A stretch of DNA of 64,000 bases. Origin: Archilochus colubris. Its lineage: Eukaryota > Chordata > Aves > Apodiformes > Trochilidae. A program made the translations under genes and the position numbers. Below are positions 52,801-61,066 of the stretch, one piece after another. Where the stretch lies: contig CM041084.1 in assembly GCA_023079485.1 (NCBI GenBank), positions 36,591,609-36,655,608 on the forward strand. The letters are read 5' to 3'. Under the pieces are notes generated by a model. It ran no database searches. It saw nothing but the letters and a program-made list of their open reading frames with translations, and was not told the origin of the DNA. The stretch's first letter is position 1. Every line of letters begins with the position of its first letter.

Positions 52801-53463
52801 CTGGGAGGACTCTGTTTGTTCGCCTGCCTGTGGTCCTGATCCATCCCAGCGTTCCTGCCTCCAGCTCCCGACTGCTGCTGACTCCAGGAGTCCAGCCTGG
52901 ACTTTCCCAGGGCTGCCCTGCAGCCTCGGTGGTGACGTGAGAGTTATTGGGGGAAAGGGGAGAGGAACATGGTATCAATTTTCCTGTATATTTGTATATA
53001 TTTAGTAATTTTTCCTATTTATCATTACTGTTTCATTAAAGCTGTGTAGTTTAGTTTCCAGCCCTTAAGTCTCTCTCCCTTATTCTCTCTCCTTCGTTTA
53101 TCAGGGAGGGAAGGGGGATTAATAGAGAGCATCTGTTATTCGGTTTAATTGCTGGGCCAATGTTAAACCGTGACAACTGGTCGAATTGGAATCTTACAAG
53201 GCTTCACGAGATTGTTGTCTAATTGTCCCTGTTTCGTTAAAAAGGAGGGATGGGGGCGAAGAAGCCAGAAGCATTTTGGGGAGGGAAGGGGGACAGCAGA
53301 TGTGCCCGTATGCGCCAGGCGCTGCGCCTACGGCCAGGGACCGGCACAAAGAGCGGTCGGGCGGCAAGAGCGGGACCCCTTCGGTGCAGGGACTCACGGT
53401 CGCCAGCTCGGGAAACCTGTCGGTGAACTTCCCTTCGTAAACCGGCCGCAGCTCGTCCGCCAT
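37673..53463 (-). CDS. EFHB: EFHB (CFAP21), EF-hand domain family member B, whole gene span
   Basis: Twelve exons (listed separately) join in matching phase into 1680 nt, 559 residues plus stop. In order they encode a short N-terminus ([13 protein letters not shown]), a proline-rich microtubule-binding-type middle with [22 protein letters not shown] and [18 protein letters not shown], an EF-hand pair (loops at residues 305-316 and 341-352) and a C-terminal [20 protein letters not shown] block. These match human EFHB as I remember it. EFHB is known as a microtubule inner protein of ciliary doublets and has also been reported as a STIM1-binding modulator of calcium entry. Human EFHB is about 833 residues; the difference is mainly an N-terminal extension of roughly 240 residues absent here. 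The start has a textbook Kozak context (GCCGCCATGG) inside a CpG island. Oddities: position 12 of both EF-hand loops is Asp, and one homologous exon is decayed and probably skipped. Confidence 0.95.
37838..40766. other. EFHB intron 12, including a CR1 remnant
   Basis: The largest EFHB intron (2.9 kb), AT-rich. It holds the CR1 remnant at 40,268-40,490 and a 158-codon minus-strand open frame (39,837-40,313) whose first residues are the CR1 3' end; I regard that frame as chance. Confidence 0.7.
40268..40490 (-). mobile_element. Old CR1 LINE 3' fragment in EFHB intron 12
   Basis: The plus strand reads 'atagaataacaggtcgga' and 'ctctggaggtcattcatcc', the reverse complement of a diverged CR1 3' end. 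Similarity fades within about 200 bp. Confidence 0.65.
40767..40948 (-). CDS. EFHB: EFHB exon 12
   Basis: 182 nt, phase 1 to phase 0, acceptor TTCCATAG and donor GTATAG. Encodes [40 protein letters not shown] and [20 protein letters not shown] plus Glu. This is among the best conserved parts of EFHB. Confidence 0.97.
41435..41641 (-). CDS. EFHB: EFHB exon 11
   Basis: 207 nt, phase 1 to phase 1, acceptor TTTTTTTAATAG and donor GTAAGT. Encodes a variable linker ([20 protein letters not shown]...) and the conserved KEPGSSEKT and [19 protein letters not shown] segments, matching human KEAGSTEKT and TTSSEINAIVGAIPSTC. Confidence 0.94.
42006..42213 (-). CDS. EFHB: EFHB exon 10, EF-hand pair
   Basis: 208 nt, phase 0 to phase 1, acceptor AATAG and donor GTTGGT. 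Starts [11 protein letters not shown], completing loop 1 ([12 protein letters not shown]), and carries loop 2 ([12 protein letters not shown]) 36 residues later, the normal spacing of an EF-hand pair. The invariant Gly at position 6 and Ile at position 8 are present in both. Position 12 is Asp in both, where Glu is usual and, as I recall, is present in human EFHB. Continues [20 protein letters not shown]. Confidence 0.97.
42214..43019. other. EFHB intron 9
   Basis: 806 bp, AT-rich with a short CA/TA run near 42,281-42,312. A 79-nt exon-like stretch (42,868-42,946, minus strand) is discussed among rejected items because its phases do not fit. Confidence 0.6.
43020..43174 (-). CDS. EFHB: EFHB exon 9
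   Basis: 155 nt, phase 1 to phase 0, acceptor TTGTAG and donor GTTAGT. Encodes [20 protein letters not shown], a helical stretch [20 protein letters not shown], and [10 protein letters not shown]. The last two codons (Asp-Lys) are positions 1 and 2 of the first EF-hand loop, so an intron splits the calcium-binding loop. Confidence 0.95.
43175..44225. other. EFHB intron 8
   Basis: 1,051 bp, AT-rich with T runs near 43,811-43,825 and 44,112-44,127. Nothing else recognised. Confidence 0.6.
44226..44293 (-). CDS. EFHB: EFHB exon 8 (joins directly to exon 6 in frame)
   Basis: 68 nt, phase 2 to phase 1, acceptor TTGACAG and donor GTAAAT. Encodes [20 protein letters not shown] followed by AY, matching human ETMNVPPDCTFGACLRPEEYG. 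Numbered 8 to leave 7 for the decayed exon. Confidence 0.92.
44294..46468. other. Interval between EFHB exons 6 and 8
   Basis: 2.2 kb of AT-rich DNA containing the decayed 77-nt exon at 46,016-46,092. An 80-codon plus-strand open frame at 45,248-45,490 is antisense to the gene and has no recognised motif. Confidence 0.6.
46016..46092 (-). pseudogene. EFHB: Decayed EFHB exon (77 nt), probably skipped
   Basis: Between exons 6 and 8, the minus strand has an acceptor TTGTAG, then [13 protein letters not shown] similar to human KR...VSKRADDFKEK, an A9 run (46,051-46,059), and then, in another frame, PQLGKALNP similar to human HKLGRVLDP, followed by donor GTAAAC. In the entry frame the exon reads into TAA at 46,023-46,025. 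Eight or eleven A would join the two homologous halves, but the exon end would still be out of phase with exon 8. Flanking exons meet at phase 2 and splice directly in frame, so the exon can be lost without breaking the protein. The polypyrimidine tract before its acceptor is poor. Confidence 0.65.
46469..46598 (-). CDS. EFHB: EFHB exon 6
   Basis: 130 nt, phase 1 to phase 2, acceptor TTTCACAG and donor GTAAGT. Encodes [20 protein letters not shown] and [20 protein letters not shown], ending DLQ plus two bases (TT). The TPHFNDGR motif matches human EFHB. Confidence 0.95.
46599..48392. other. EFHB intron 5
   Basis: 1.8 kb, AT-rich, with an A run plus AAAAC units at 46,981-47,003 like the tract near 3,145. 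A GC-moderate patch at about 47,600-48,010 has open frames but no recognised family. Confidence 0.6.
48393..48503 (-). CDS. EFHB: EFHB exon 5
   Basis: 111 nt, phase 1 to phase 1, acceptor TTTCCAG and donor GTAAGT. Encodes [20 protein letters not shown] followed by [17 protein letters not shown], with the highly conserved [16 protein letters not shown] motif continuing into the next exon. Confidence 0.95.
48504..49109. other. EFHB intron 4
   Basis: 606 bp, no recognised feature beyond an A/C-rich run near 48,681-48,703. Confidence 0.6.
49110..49290 (-). CDS. EFHB: EFHB exon 4
   Basis: 181 nt, phase 0 to phase 1, acceptor TTTAG and donor GTAGGA. Encodes [20 protein letters not shown], then [20 protein letters not shown], and ends [13 protein letters not shown]. 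Conserved with the human INP...FQQKI...SNRRAPLGKSHDQ region. Confidence 0.95.
49291..51062. other. EFHB intron 3
   Basis: 1.8 kb, AT-rich. Two small direct duplications are visible: a 15-bp unit (aaaattactatagtt) repeated near 49,619-49,651 and a unit containing 'aataattctcaaaaaaa' repeated near 49,951-49,997. No gene or mobile element recognised. Confidence 0.6.
51063..51206 (-). CDS. EFHB: EFHB exon 3
   Basis: 144 nt, 48 codons, phase 0 at both ends, acceptor CTGTAG and donor GTAAGA. Encodes [10 protein letters not shown] through [20 protein letters not shown] to SSSTHS. The FYGRA(D/N)DP motif is strongly conserved with mammalian EFHB. Confidence 0.93.
51813..51856. repeat. T-rich tract in EFHB intron 2
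   Basis: A 44-bp run of T interrupted by single C residues on the plus strand, about 50 bp before a CR1 3' end. Confidence 0.8.
51903..52235 (-). mobile_element. CR1 LINE 3' fragment in EFHB intron 2
   Basis: The plus strand begins 'aatcatagaatggtttg' and continues 'ttggaagggaccctcaag' and 'gatccaaccccc', the reverse complement of a CR1 3' end, then runs through ORF2-derived sequence ('agtaaagaatttcttcc'). It is on the same strand as EFHB and ends about 28 bp from exon 2. Confidence 0.9.
52264..52326 (-). CDS. EFHB: EFHB exon 2
   Basis: 63 nt, 21 codons, phase 0 at both ends, between an acceptor GTTTAG and donor GTGAGT. Encodes [20 protein letters not shown] followed by Arg, matching the human AGK...CLTEKLPR segment. 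It sits in a gap of about 150 bp between a CR1 copy on its 3' side and an ERVL-type LTR on its 5' side. Confidence 0.9.
52389..53175 (+). mobile_element. ERVL-type solo LTR, copy 2, in EFHB intron 1
   Basis: A 787-bp element bounded by TG...CA (TGTCCTGG to CGTGACA) and flanked by a perfect 5-bp target-site duplication, ACTGG at 52,384-52,388 and 53,176-53,180. Five-base duplications fit ERVL elements. It matches copy 1 (20.9 kb) throughout, including ATTAAA at 53,035-53,040 and TGACGTGA at 52,933-52,940. It lies antisense to EFHB and makes up about three quarters of the 1,071-bp intron. No retroviral genes are present. Confidence 0.95.
53398..53463 (-). CDS. EFHB: EFHB exon 1 (start codon exon)
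   Basis: ATG at 53,463 in perfect Kozak context. Encodes 22 residues beginning [16 protein letters not shown] and ends ...GCGACC before the donor GTGAGT (53,392-53,397), phase 0. The frame is open upstream to another ATG at 53,613, but that stretch is Arg/Pro/Ala-rich and has no similarity to human EFHB that I can recall, so the internal ATG is preferred. VYEGKFTDR parallels human IYSGKFFDR. Confidence 0.9.
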
Positions 53464-53528
53464 GGCGGCGAGAGGCCGCGGCGACCGTTGGCCCCGCTCG
53501 GGCGGTGCGGGCGGCGGGAAGCGCCACC

Positions 53529-53542
53529 GCGCCCCCTGCAGG
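53529..53542. promoter_or_regulatory. CTCF-like site in the EFHB promoter
   Basis: GCGCCCCCTGCAGG differs at two positions from a strong CTCF core (GCGCCCCCTGGTGG, from memory). A similar GCGCCCCCTG core in the same orientation is in the orphan CpG island at 27,649. Inference only. Confidence 0.4.
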
Positions 53543-53680
53543 CGGCAACGGGAGCGCCGTAGCGCGGCCGCCGCCCTCACACCCGTGCGGCCGCCATGGC
53601 ACTGCCCCCTCACAGCTCAGCGGCCGTAGTTCTGCCCCCTCACACCCCTCCCGCCACCTTCTTCACACCCCCTGCAGGAA

Positions 53681-55636
53681 GCCCGGAAACAGATTGCCCT
53701 CAGGCTATTTCGTAAGCTTTATGATCGATTAAAATAATGAACTGGAGAGGTACTATGTTTCTTAGACGCCCTTGAAAATCCACCAGCTTCCAGGCAGCAG
53801 GTTGAGACTTCTTTGGGTTGAAAGGTCTTCCGTGGGCAAAAGTCTGATCAAACTTTAAATCTCTATAAATTATTAAAATTAAAAAAACAAACAAACAAAC
53901 AAAAAAAAACAACAACAACAACAAACAGACAAAGAAAACCCCTTTCACATATGTTGTCATGCGTGTAAACATTGATAAAATATTTTATACTGAGACCATT
54001 CCTCTAAAGAAAGCTACATCTACACAACAGCACAGGGGTGGGTGAGAGAAGCCTGTCGGCAATACCCGGTATCAGGACACATGAAGGCTCTATTTGTCTC
54101 AAACAAGTAAACACATCATATTATCTAAACCAGTGTATCTGTCTTTTAGAAACAGATGAGGATTGTGTCAGAAAAGCAGCTTTGGAAACACTGAACAAGT
54201 TTCACTGTTCCTTAAAAGCTTCTTAGCTCTTGCAAAGGCTTTTTCTCTCAGGTGACATTTAGTAAACTCTCCCATTCTCCCCGGCAAAGCATCTAAATCT
54301 AATCACACCCTTTTTCAGTCTCTATAGTCCTATGACCGCAAAACCAATTTTAGATAAACATACCAACCTTAATGATAATTAATTAGCAAACATTACCAGC
54401 TGTTGCCATTTTATTCTCAGCTCTAATGTGTTTGATAAGGATTTTAAATGAAGGAAGCTAAATTAAAGCTGAATTCCCAGGATCCTTTCCTACAAATGGA
54501 AGGTGGGAGGCCTGGGTAGCAACTGCTCTCTGATGACCTGGTGACCAGGCAGCAGGGATGCCTGACTACCTGCTCCAGCTGCCAGAGGCATCAACAGTAC
54601 ATTGTAAGTACTACAATCACTGAGCTTTTTCACACACACAAATGTAGCTTAACCTTCTTCAGGTAGTGCACATTACCTTCAGCTGTTATCTACCTTGCTG
54701 GTGTCCTTTGTCAAAATCTGTTTTTCTGCTATAGACATGGCTGTACAACATGACTAATGCAGAAAATCCACAGCCACCTAGGAAGCAAAGAAGCTCTTAA
54801 CAGGTTCATCTCACTTATATTTCAGTCATGTGTTGTCACTGAAGAGTATTGTATTGGTATCAAATTCCTACCAAATAAAGCATTAATTGTTGGTAGTTTA
54901 ATAAATAAAATGATGGGTTACCTCTTGCCTTTTGATCAGTTCCTCTGTCAGATGCAATTCCTATCTAGTAAAGACTAAATTGTGATTTCAACTGGGTAAG
55001 GATAGAGCTGTCAAAGAGGGAACTATTTACACAGAAGAATAGTGAAGTATAGAATTACAAAAATTATATGGTAACAGTAGGGCATGGAAAACTGGGATTT
55101 GAATTTTTATTCTTGTGTTTGTTGCCTTTCCAGCTGTCTATGCACCTGGTCCCAAGGTACCACCATTCTGTACACTTCTGATTTCTTTTATTTTTACATT
55201 GTTTTTTTCCCCAGTAGGTGGCCACACTTGTTAAATGAAAGAATCCATTCAGCCCTGATGAAGTGGGATGCATCAGAGGAAGAAAAATCTGGCAATGTAA
55301 AAAGAATGCCCATTGTAGAGACAAGTACAGCAGAAGTACTCAGCCTTCTCTGTTTTGCCCTTCTTTTCTTCAGCAGACACGTGGGTGCCTATAAATCACT
55401 GGCTTCTTTTCCTCATCCAGGTGCCAGACAAAGCAGGAAAATATTTTTTCTGCAGGAGCTGCTTCTATGCAAGAATTTCTGTAGCAGGGTGGATACTGGA
55501 GGAAATGGGCTCATAAATAGTAGAGAATACATTTATTTCACCTATATAAAAAACCCTCTACTATTAGGCTGTAAAAAATGCAACCATATCTTCACATCCT
55601 ATCAGAAAAAAATAATATTCTTAAAAATACAGATCT
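53681..55636. other. Spacer upstream of EFHB, with a CAAA/CAA tract
   Basis: AT-rich DNA with a (CAAA)n/(CAA)n simple repeat at 53,881-53,931. A 187-codon plus-strand open frame at 55,084-55,647, the second longest in the window after the CR1 ORF, has no recognised motif and runs into a CR1 copy; see findings. Confidence 0.5.
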
Positions 55637-55965
55637 TCACAGAATGACAGGTGTTGGAATGGACCTCTAAAGATCATTCAGTCCAACCCTCTGGCTAGAG
55701 CAGAATCCTCTAGACCAGATCACAGAGGAACACTTCCAGGCAGGTTTTGAATGTCTCCAGGGATGAGGACTCCACAGCCTCCCTGGGTAATTAGCTCCAG
55801 TGCTCGGTTACCCTCAGGGTAAAGAAGTATTTTCTCATATTCAGGTTAAATCTCCTGCATGCCAGTTTGTGATCATTACCCCTTGTTCTGTCACTGGACA
55901 CCACAGAAAAGAGTCTGGCCCCATCCACCTGATACCCTTTAGATATTTATAAACATTCATAAGAT
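55637..55965 (-). mobile_element. CR1 LINE 3' fragment
   Basis: The plus strand begins 'tcacagaatgacaggtgttgg' in shortened form and reads through 'cattcagtccaaccctctgg', 'cagcctccctgggtaatt' and 'accccttgttctgtcactgg', all typical of a minus-strand CR1 copy. It is moderately diverged. Confidence 0.9.
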
Positions 55966-58535
55966 CTTGAAGTCACAGAAATGAAACTGCTGTAGTAGTG
56001 GATGAATTTGGAAAGATTTTCCCTTTGTATGAATGACCTTTAAAGTACATAAGATTCAGCCTAGTAAAAGCCAGGCTAAGTGCATTCTCAGATTAGATAC
56101 ACAATATGAGAAAGGGTAGCAAAATTTAGAGTTTCTTACCTCTGTTTTCTAGGCGTTCATTTCATGGTGCAAATACAGAATGTGAATTCCATGTAGATGC
56201 ATCTGACAAGAGTTGCTGCTTCTCCCTAGAATTCTGCCTGTTTTCAGAGTCAGTGTCATATTCATTTCTTCTTAGATTGAAAATCAGTTGGTGTGCAGGA
56301 AGAGTATTTGTAGGGTAGAAAAAATGTGAAAATGATAAAGATTAGCTGATAGATTAACAAAAAAAAATTAATTGCATTTTATAAAAAAATATCAACATTT
56401 TCTTGACTTCAGCATGAATTTGTCATCTCCTTTGCAAAAATAATCAGATCTCTAGAGAAAAATGTTTTGGAAAAGTTGAAAAATTCCCTTCTACAGCAGT
56501 GGTTTTTTAGTTAACAGCATTTGTCATTTGAAACCTAATTCCCATGATGCGGTGTCTTTTTCTATCTTGTTCAGTTCAAAACTGAGGAATAGAAACTGAC
56601 TACACCTCTCCATTTTACTTTCTTTATGAAGCCCAAAGAATCCATGTTCTGCAATACAGTTCACGTTCTGAGTGTGGTGCTGCCAGAAATAGAAGTCAAA
56701 GCACTAAATCTGGAAAATTCCTGAGTCTCTGAACTCAATGTAAAATGCTGCAAATTTTGTGCAACTCTTAAAGAGCATTTGCCATGCTGGCCCATTGTGC
56801 CTTTGTTTTTGCCTGGTTACCTTCATGTTTTTTACTCAACTCATTTATGGATAGAAAATTACTGCTTTTTACATGTCACATTCTATACACTATGAGGTGA
56901 CCAAACCAGTGGATGTGCAAAGAAAATGTACACAAGCAGAGACAGAAGAAAGACAGAAGCAAGGATATTACATTAGATGGACACATGGAAAAAAAAGCCA
57001 CTAATGAGAAGTTCAAGCAGAACAAAGAAATTATGCACATCCTGTTAAGTCAACTTCCATTTATTATTACACATCTAGAGTCAGATTTAAAAGCAAAAAG
57101 ACTGAACAGAGCATATTACTCAACCCTGCAGAGAAATGCTGAAATAAGTATAAAGCCATCTGGTGAAATCATGCCTCACTAACATAATTTTTTTTTTGTT
57201 AACATCATCGAATGCAGTTTTATTTCTGGTATTTGCCCTAGGACCCAAGATGATAAAGTATATGAAATCAAGAACACTGGTAGGAATATCTGGGCAATTT
57301 CAAACCTTTTTAAACAGCTATTTGTGCAGACTAAAGCAGAAGAAACTCATCACCACTATCATTCACCAGAGACCTGTCACACACGAAATACAGTACCTGG
57401 AACTCAGTCATTTGATTGCTGCTGCAAGCTTGGCCTCTGTTTCACACGTTCCCTGTGAATCTTTCCTGTCTCCTTACCCCATAAATCAGTGTCAAACAGC
57501 TACCAACAACCTGGGAGTTTCACAAAACAAGAGACACACACTGTAGCTCTGTGTTGTGGTCAGGGAGTTGGTTAGCCATCAGGAACCTCAGGCATGTCAG
57601 GCATGGTTTCTAGCAGCACACCAGTACTGTAGCAGCACACCCGTGTTGTAGCTTTGCTGTTGTAGGACCTGAGTCTCAGGTTGCATCCATTACATCATCC
57701 AAGACAAGGACGAACTTATACACCTAATAGAAAAAAGCATGTGAGGTTTGCAGCCATGTCAGCAGTTTCAGCTGCAATGTATCTTAAGTCTGTTCAAAGT
57801 ATTCCAAAGAGAAAAATTCTCTACTCTCTCATGTGAAATATTCCTTATCGCTTTTGCCCCCCTTTTATTTGTTCAACTGTAGCATGTAATTTCTGCATCA
57901 AAAAATTCTATTCAGCCTTGAATTTCAGATACAATTGTTAATCTGAAATATCATCCTGATTTTAGAAAGTAATTATTTATTTTATAAGCCTAGACTATTA
58001 GGCCCCCACATTTGGAATGTAAGTTCTTTTCTGAACATTGCTGCATTACGCTTTGTATTTTATCTCATTCTTCTTGTGTAAAATGAGTGTATGGTTTCAC
58101 ATTATACCTAAATATTATTTTCTGCCAAGCAGGTGGTTATTGGCTCTTTTTCTTCTTTGAACCCATACTCCCTCACTCGTATCTGCACCAGATCTAGTCA
58201 GCCTCTAGCAACAGATGAGCTGGTCAGCTGAGCCACTACAAAGCTGTGACTGTTGGTGGATAATTTTTGCATTACATCAGTGGTTGATCCAATTCACTTG
58301 GCAGCTGTAGTGTATCACAACTTACTCAAGAGGTGCAAGCTTGCAGCCAGAAGCAGAAAAGGACTAGGGACATGCCTTCCATCAGTGGATTTTCATTTGA
58401 GTAAAAGCAAAACATGAATTGCCTTGTATGATGCGAGCATTTACTCCCCATATTGAATTTAGTAATTTCAAGTGATTCTAAAGACTTGCAGTGTAATACT
58501 TGCATTTTTTTTTCATCCAAAACTGTTCACATACA
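55966..58535. other. Spacer DNA, nothing recognised
   Basis: AT-rich DNA between a CR1 and an LTR. Open frames of 89 and 127 codons (56,913-57,182 and 57,163-57,546, plus strand) have no family motif. A small imperfect duplication containing 'tagcagcacacc' is near 57,611-57,645. Confidence 0.45.
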
Positions 58536-59078
58536 TACTGGCTCTGGCTTGGATGGAGTTAATTTTCTTCATAGCTTTGCATTTGTGACTGACTGTGCAG
58601 TGTTGTAAACACAGCAAATACTTCAGCTACTGCTGCACAGCACTAGAACAGGGTCAACACTTTCTCTTTCATTGTCCCCACCCAGGGAGTACACTGGCAG
58701 TGGGCAAGAAACGTGAGAAAGGAACACAGCTGGGACAGCTGAGCCAGGTCAATCAAAGGGACATTCCATATCACATAGCATCATGCTTAGCAATAAAAAT
58801 TGAAGGTAGAGAAAGATGGAGATGGCTTTCAAGATGGCTGTTGCTTGGAGACTGGTTGGACATTGGCTTGTTTGTGGGAGATGGTGAGTGATTTCCTTTG
58901 TACTGCCTTTCCCCCCTGACTCTTTCTGTTACACTTCACCTTGACCCCCAAGATTTCTTAATTTTGTTCTACCTATTCTATTCTCGACCCAGCTGCAGGG
59001 AGGTGAGTGAGCAAGCAATTGAGCAGCGGCCAGGTTGGTTGGATGCTGGCTGGTGCTTGGGTGTATGTTCATAACAGT
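58536..59078 (+). mobile_element. Diverged avian ERVL-type LTR
   Basis: Plus-strand sequence starts 'tggcttggatggagttaat' and shows, in order, landmarks of common bird ERVL LTRs: a 'gggacattccatatcaca' block, a 'tagcatcatgcttagcaa' block, a 'gatggctgttgcttggag' block and a 'gggaggtgagtgagcaag' 3' block. It is shorter and more decayed than the LTRs at 20.9 and 52.4 kb, and of a different subfamily. No clear target-site duplication was found, so the ends are approximate. Confidence 0.75.
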
Positions 59079-59849
59079 ATCAGGATTCTGATGTTTTGCT
59101 CAGGAAGTCATGCGGTCCAGTTGAACATCATGAAACCAGTCAGAAGGTTATGTCAAATAGAACAGTGCATTAGGGCATGATTCCCTGATTTAAAGGGCAA
59201 CTCTTCTAAATATTCTAAAAAGCAATCTTTACTGAAAGATTTGCGAACTCACAGCTCAGACAACTTGCATACTTTCAGACACATTTCTCTGGAGCTGGCC
59301 TGGCATTCTACATCACTGGTGAACACAGTGCCTTATTCACTTTTTTTGAAGTTATGCATTTGACCTTGTTAAGCCTGCAAGACTAAAGAAATATTTATGG
59401 CCAATGTTTTATTTCCTATACAGGCCACTGCCCGTGACCAAGTGATTGCTATCCCCCCTCTCAAGCTCAGCAGATCCTTGCATATTCCCACTGTGAGGGA
59501 TGTTTCCCACTCTTTTAACCATTTTTAAAGGACACCTCTGGATTATCCACAACTTTTTCAACATTCTTTCTCAGTTCCAGCCACAAAAATAGACCCACGG
59601 GATTACAAAGGCTTCACGATATGCACCAGTACACCAAAAATAAATGACTTATGCCCAACACTCCCCAGAATGAGGCGTGTCACTTTACACTGGCCTATGT
59701 TAAGCCAGATTGCTTGTATCCATCTACCAGGCCATCAAGATTTGATCTGTATTAGCAATTCTCCTAAGTATTAGCACTTGTCCCACATCTAAGGCTTTAT
59801 CAATGGTAATTCCATTTTTAAAAAGGCAGCTGAATTTCCAATTGGAATT
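59079..59849. other. Spacer DNA, nothing recognised
   Basis: AT-rich sequence between the LTR and the CpG-rich segment; no supportable feature. Confidence 0.45.
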
Positions 59850-60114
59850 CAGATCCTCCTGGCTCTTCTAAAACAGCAACGTAGGGCTCTTCTGCCCATG
59901 ACAGCCAGTCCTCCATCCCTGGCACCCCAGTGGGCCCTTCGGGCTGCATCGCACCTACAGGAGGACAAGCAGGGACGAAGCCGGCTCGCTCCCGGCGTAG
60001 TCTTCTCAGGCAGAGGAGACACGGGAGGTGCGGGACACGCCGAGGGCACGGCTGTGGGGACAGGAACGGGGACACCCCCTCCCTCAGGCCATGGCGGCGA
60101 CGCGGGGCCCCGAT
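59850..60114. promoter_or_regulatory. Left part of a CpG island cut by a CR1 insertion
   Basis: A GC- and CpG-rich segment that ends exactly at the 3' terminus of the CR1 copy at 60,115. CpG-rich DNA resumes at the other side (60,930). The simplest reading is one island split by the insertion. Open frames on both strands (for example one with MEDWLSWAEEPYVAVLEEP on the minus strand, ending at 59,818) are unassigned. Confidence 0.55.
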
Positions 60115-60929
60115 CATAGAATCATAGAATTGGCTGGGTTGGAAGGGACCTCAGAGATCATCGAGTCCAACCCTTGAACCACCGTTGCGGTTGCTAGACC
60201 ATGGCACTGAGTGCCACATCCAGTCTCTTTTTAAATATCTCCAGGGATGGAGAATCCACTACTTCCCTGGGCAGCCCATTCCAATGCCTGATCACCCTCT
60301 CCGTAAAGAAATTCTTTCTAATATCTAACCTAAACATCCCCTGACACAACTTAAGCCCATGCCCTCTTGTCTTGTTGAAAGTCGTCTGGCAAAAGAGACC
60401 AACCCCCACCTGGCTACACCCTCCTTTCAGGGAGTTGTAGAGAGCGATGAGGTCTCCCCTGAGCCTCCTCTTCTCCAGGCTGAACAGCCCCAGCTCCCTC
60501 AGCCTCTCCTCATAGGATCTGTGCTCGAGTCCCTTCACCAGCCTGGTTGCCCTCCTTTGGACCTGCTCCAGGACCGCGATATCCTTCCTAAACTGAGGGG
60601 CCCAGAACTGGACACAGGACTCGAGGTGTGGCCTCACCAGGGCTGAGTACAGGGGCAGAATCCCTTCCCTGGACCTACTGGCCACACTGTTCCTGATCCA
60701 GGCCAGGATGCCATTGGCCTTCTTGGCCACCTGGGCACACTGCTGGCTCATGTTCAGCTTCCTGTTAATCCAGACTCCCAGGTCCCTTTCTGCCTGGCTG
60801 CTCTCAGCCACTCTGTCCCCAGCCTGTAGCGCTGCATGGGGTTGTTGTGGCCAAAGTGCAGGACCCGGCACTTGGCTGTGTTAAACCTCATCCCATTGGA
60901 ATCAGCCCAACTCTCCAGTCTGTCCAGCG
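60115..60929 (-). mobile_element. CR1 LINE, longest and least decayed copy
   Basis: About 815 bp, beginning on the plus strand with the repeated 'tcatagaatcatagaat' 3' end. The minus strand keeps 225 open codons of the ORF2 C-terminal region (60,194-60,871), with [40 protein letters not shown] and [20 protein letters not shown]. One frameshift separates this from the preceding [20 protein letters not shown] part. Copy is 5'-truncated and not able to encode a full element. Confidence 0.95.
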
Positions 60930-60949
60930 GAGGGAGGGTTACGGAAAGG

Positions 60950-60963
60950 GTTGCCATGGTAAC
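60950..60963. promoter_or_regulatory. RFX X-box
   Basis: GTTGCCATGGTAAC fits the X-box pattern with two opposed half-sites, GTTGCC and GGTAAC (its partner reads GTTACC), separated by AT. RFX factors use such sites to drive ciliary genes. It begins about 20 bp from the truncated 5' end of the CR1 copy. Confidence 0.7.
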
Positions 60964-61066
60964 GAGCGGGCCGGGCGAGGCCGGGAAGGGGGGAAAAGGA
61001 AGAGGAAACAAAAGCGGGAAGGGGAAGTAAAAAAAAAAAGGTGGGAGAAGGAATAGGAGGAATAGG

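Larger units (their letters stand above)
53290..53680 (-). promoter_or_regulatory. EFHB: EFHB CpG-island promoter
   Basis: A compact GC- and CpG-rich block centred on EFHB exon 1. There is no TATA box; transcription probably starts within about 150 bp upstream (rightward) of the ATG at 53,463. It contains a CTCF-like sequence at 53,529-53,542 and a single RFX-type half-site GTTGCC (minus strand, near 53,544-53,549). An intact X-box was not found here. Confidence 0.75.

Noticed and set aside
59818..60117. Minus-strand frame containing MEDWLSWAEEPYVAVLEEP as a possible gene start
   Set aside because: No recognised family, no clear splice donor before the stop, and its upstream part is Arg/Pro-rich CpG-island translation; kept only as a note under the split island.
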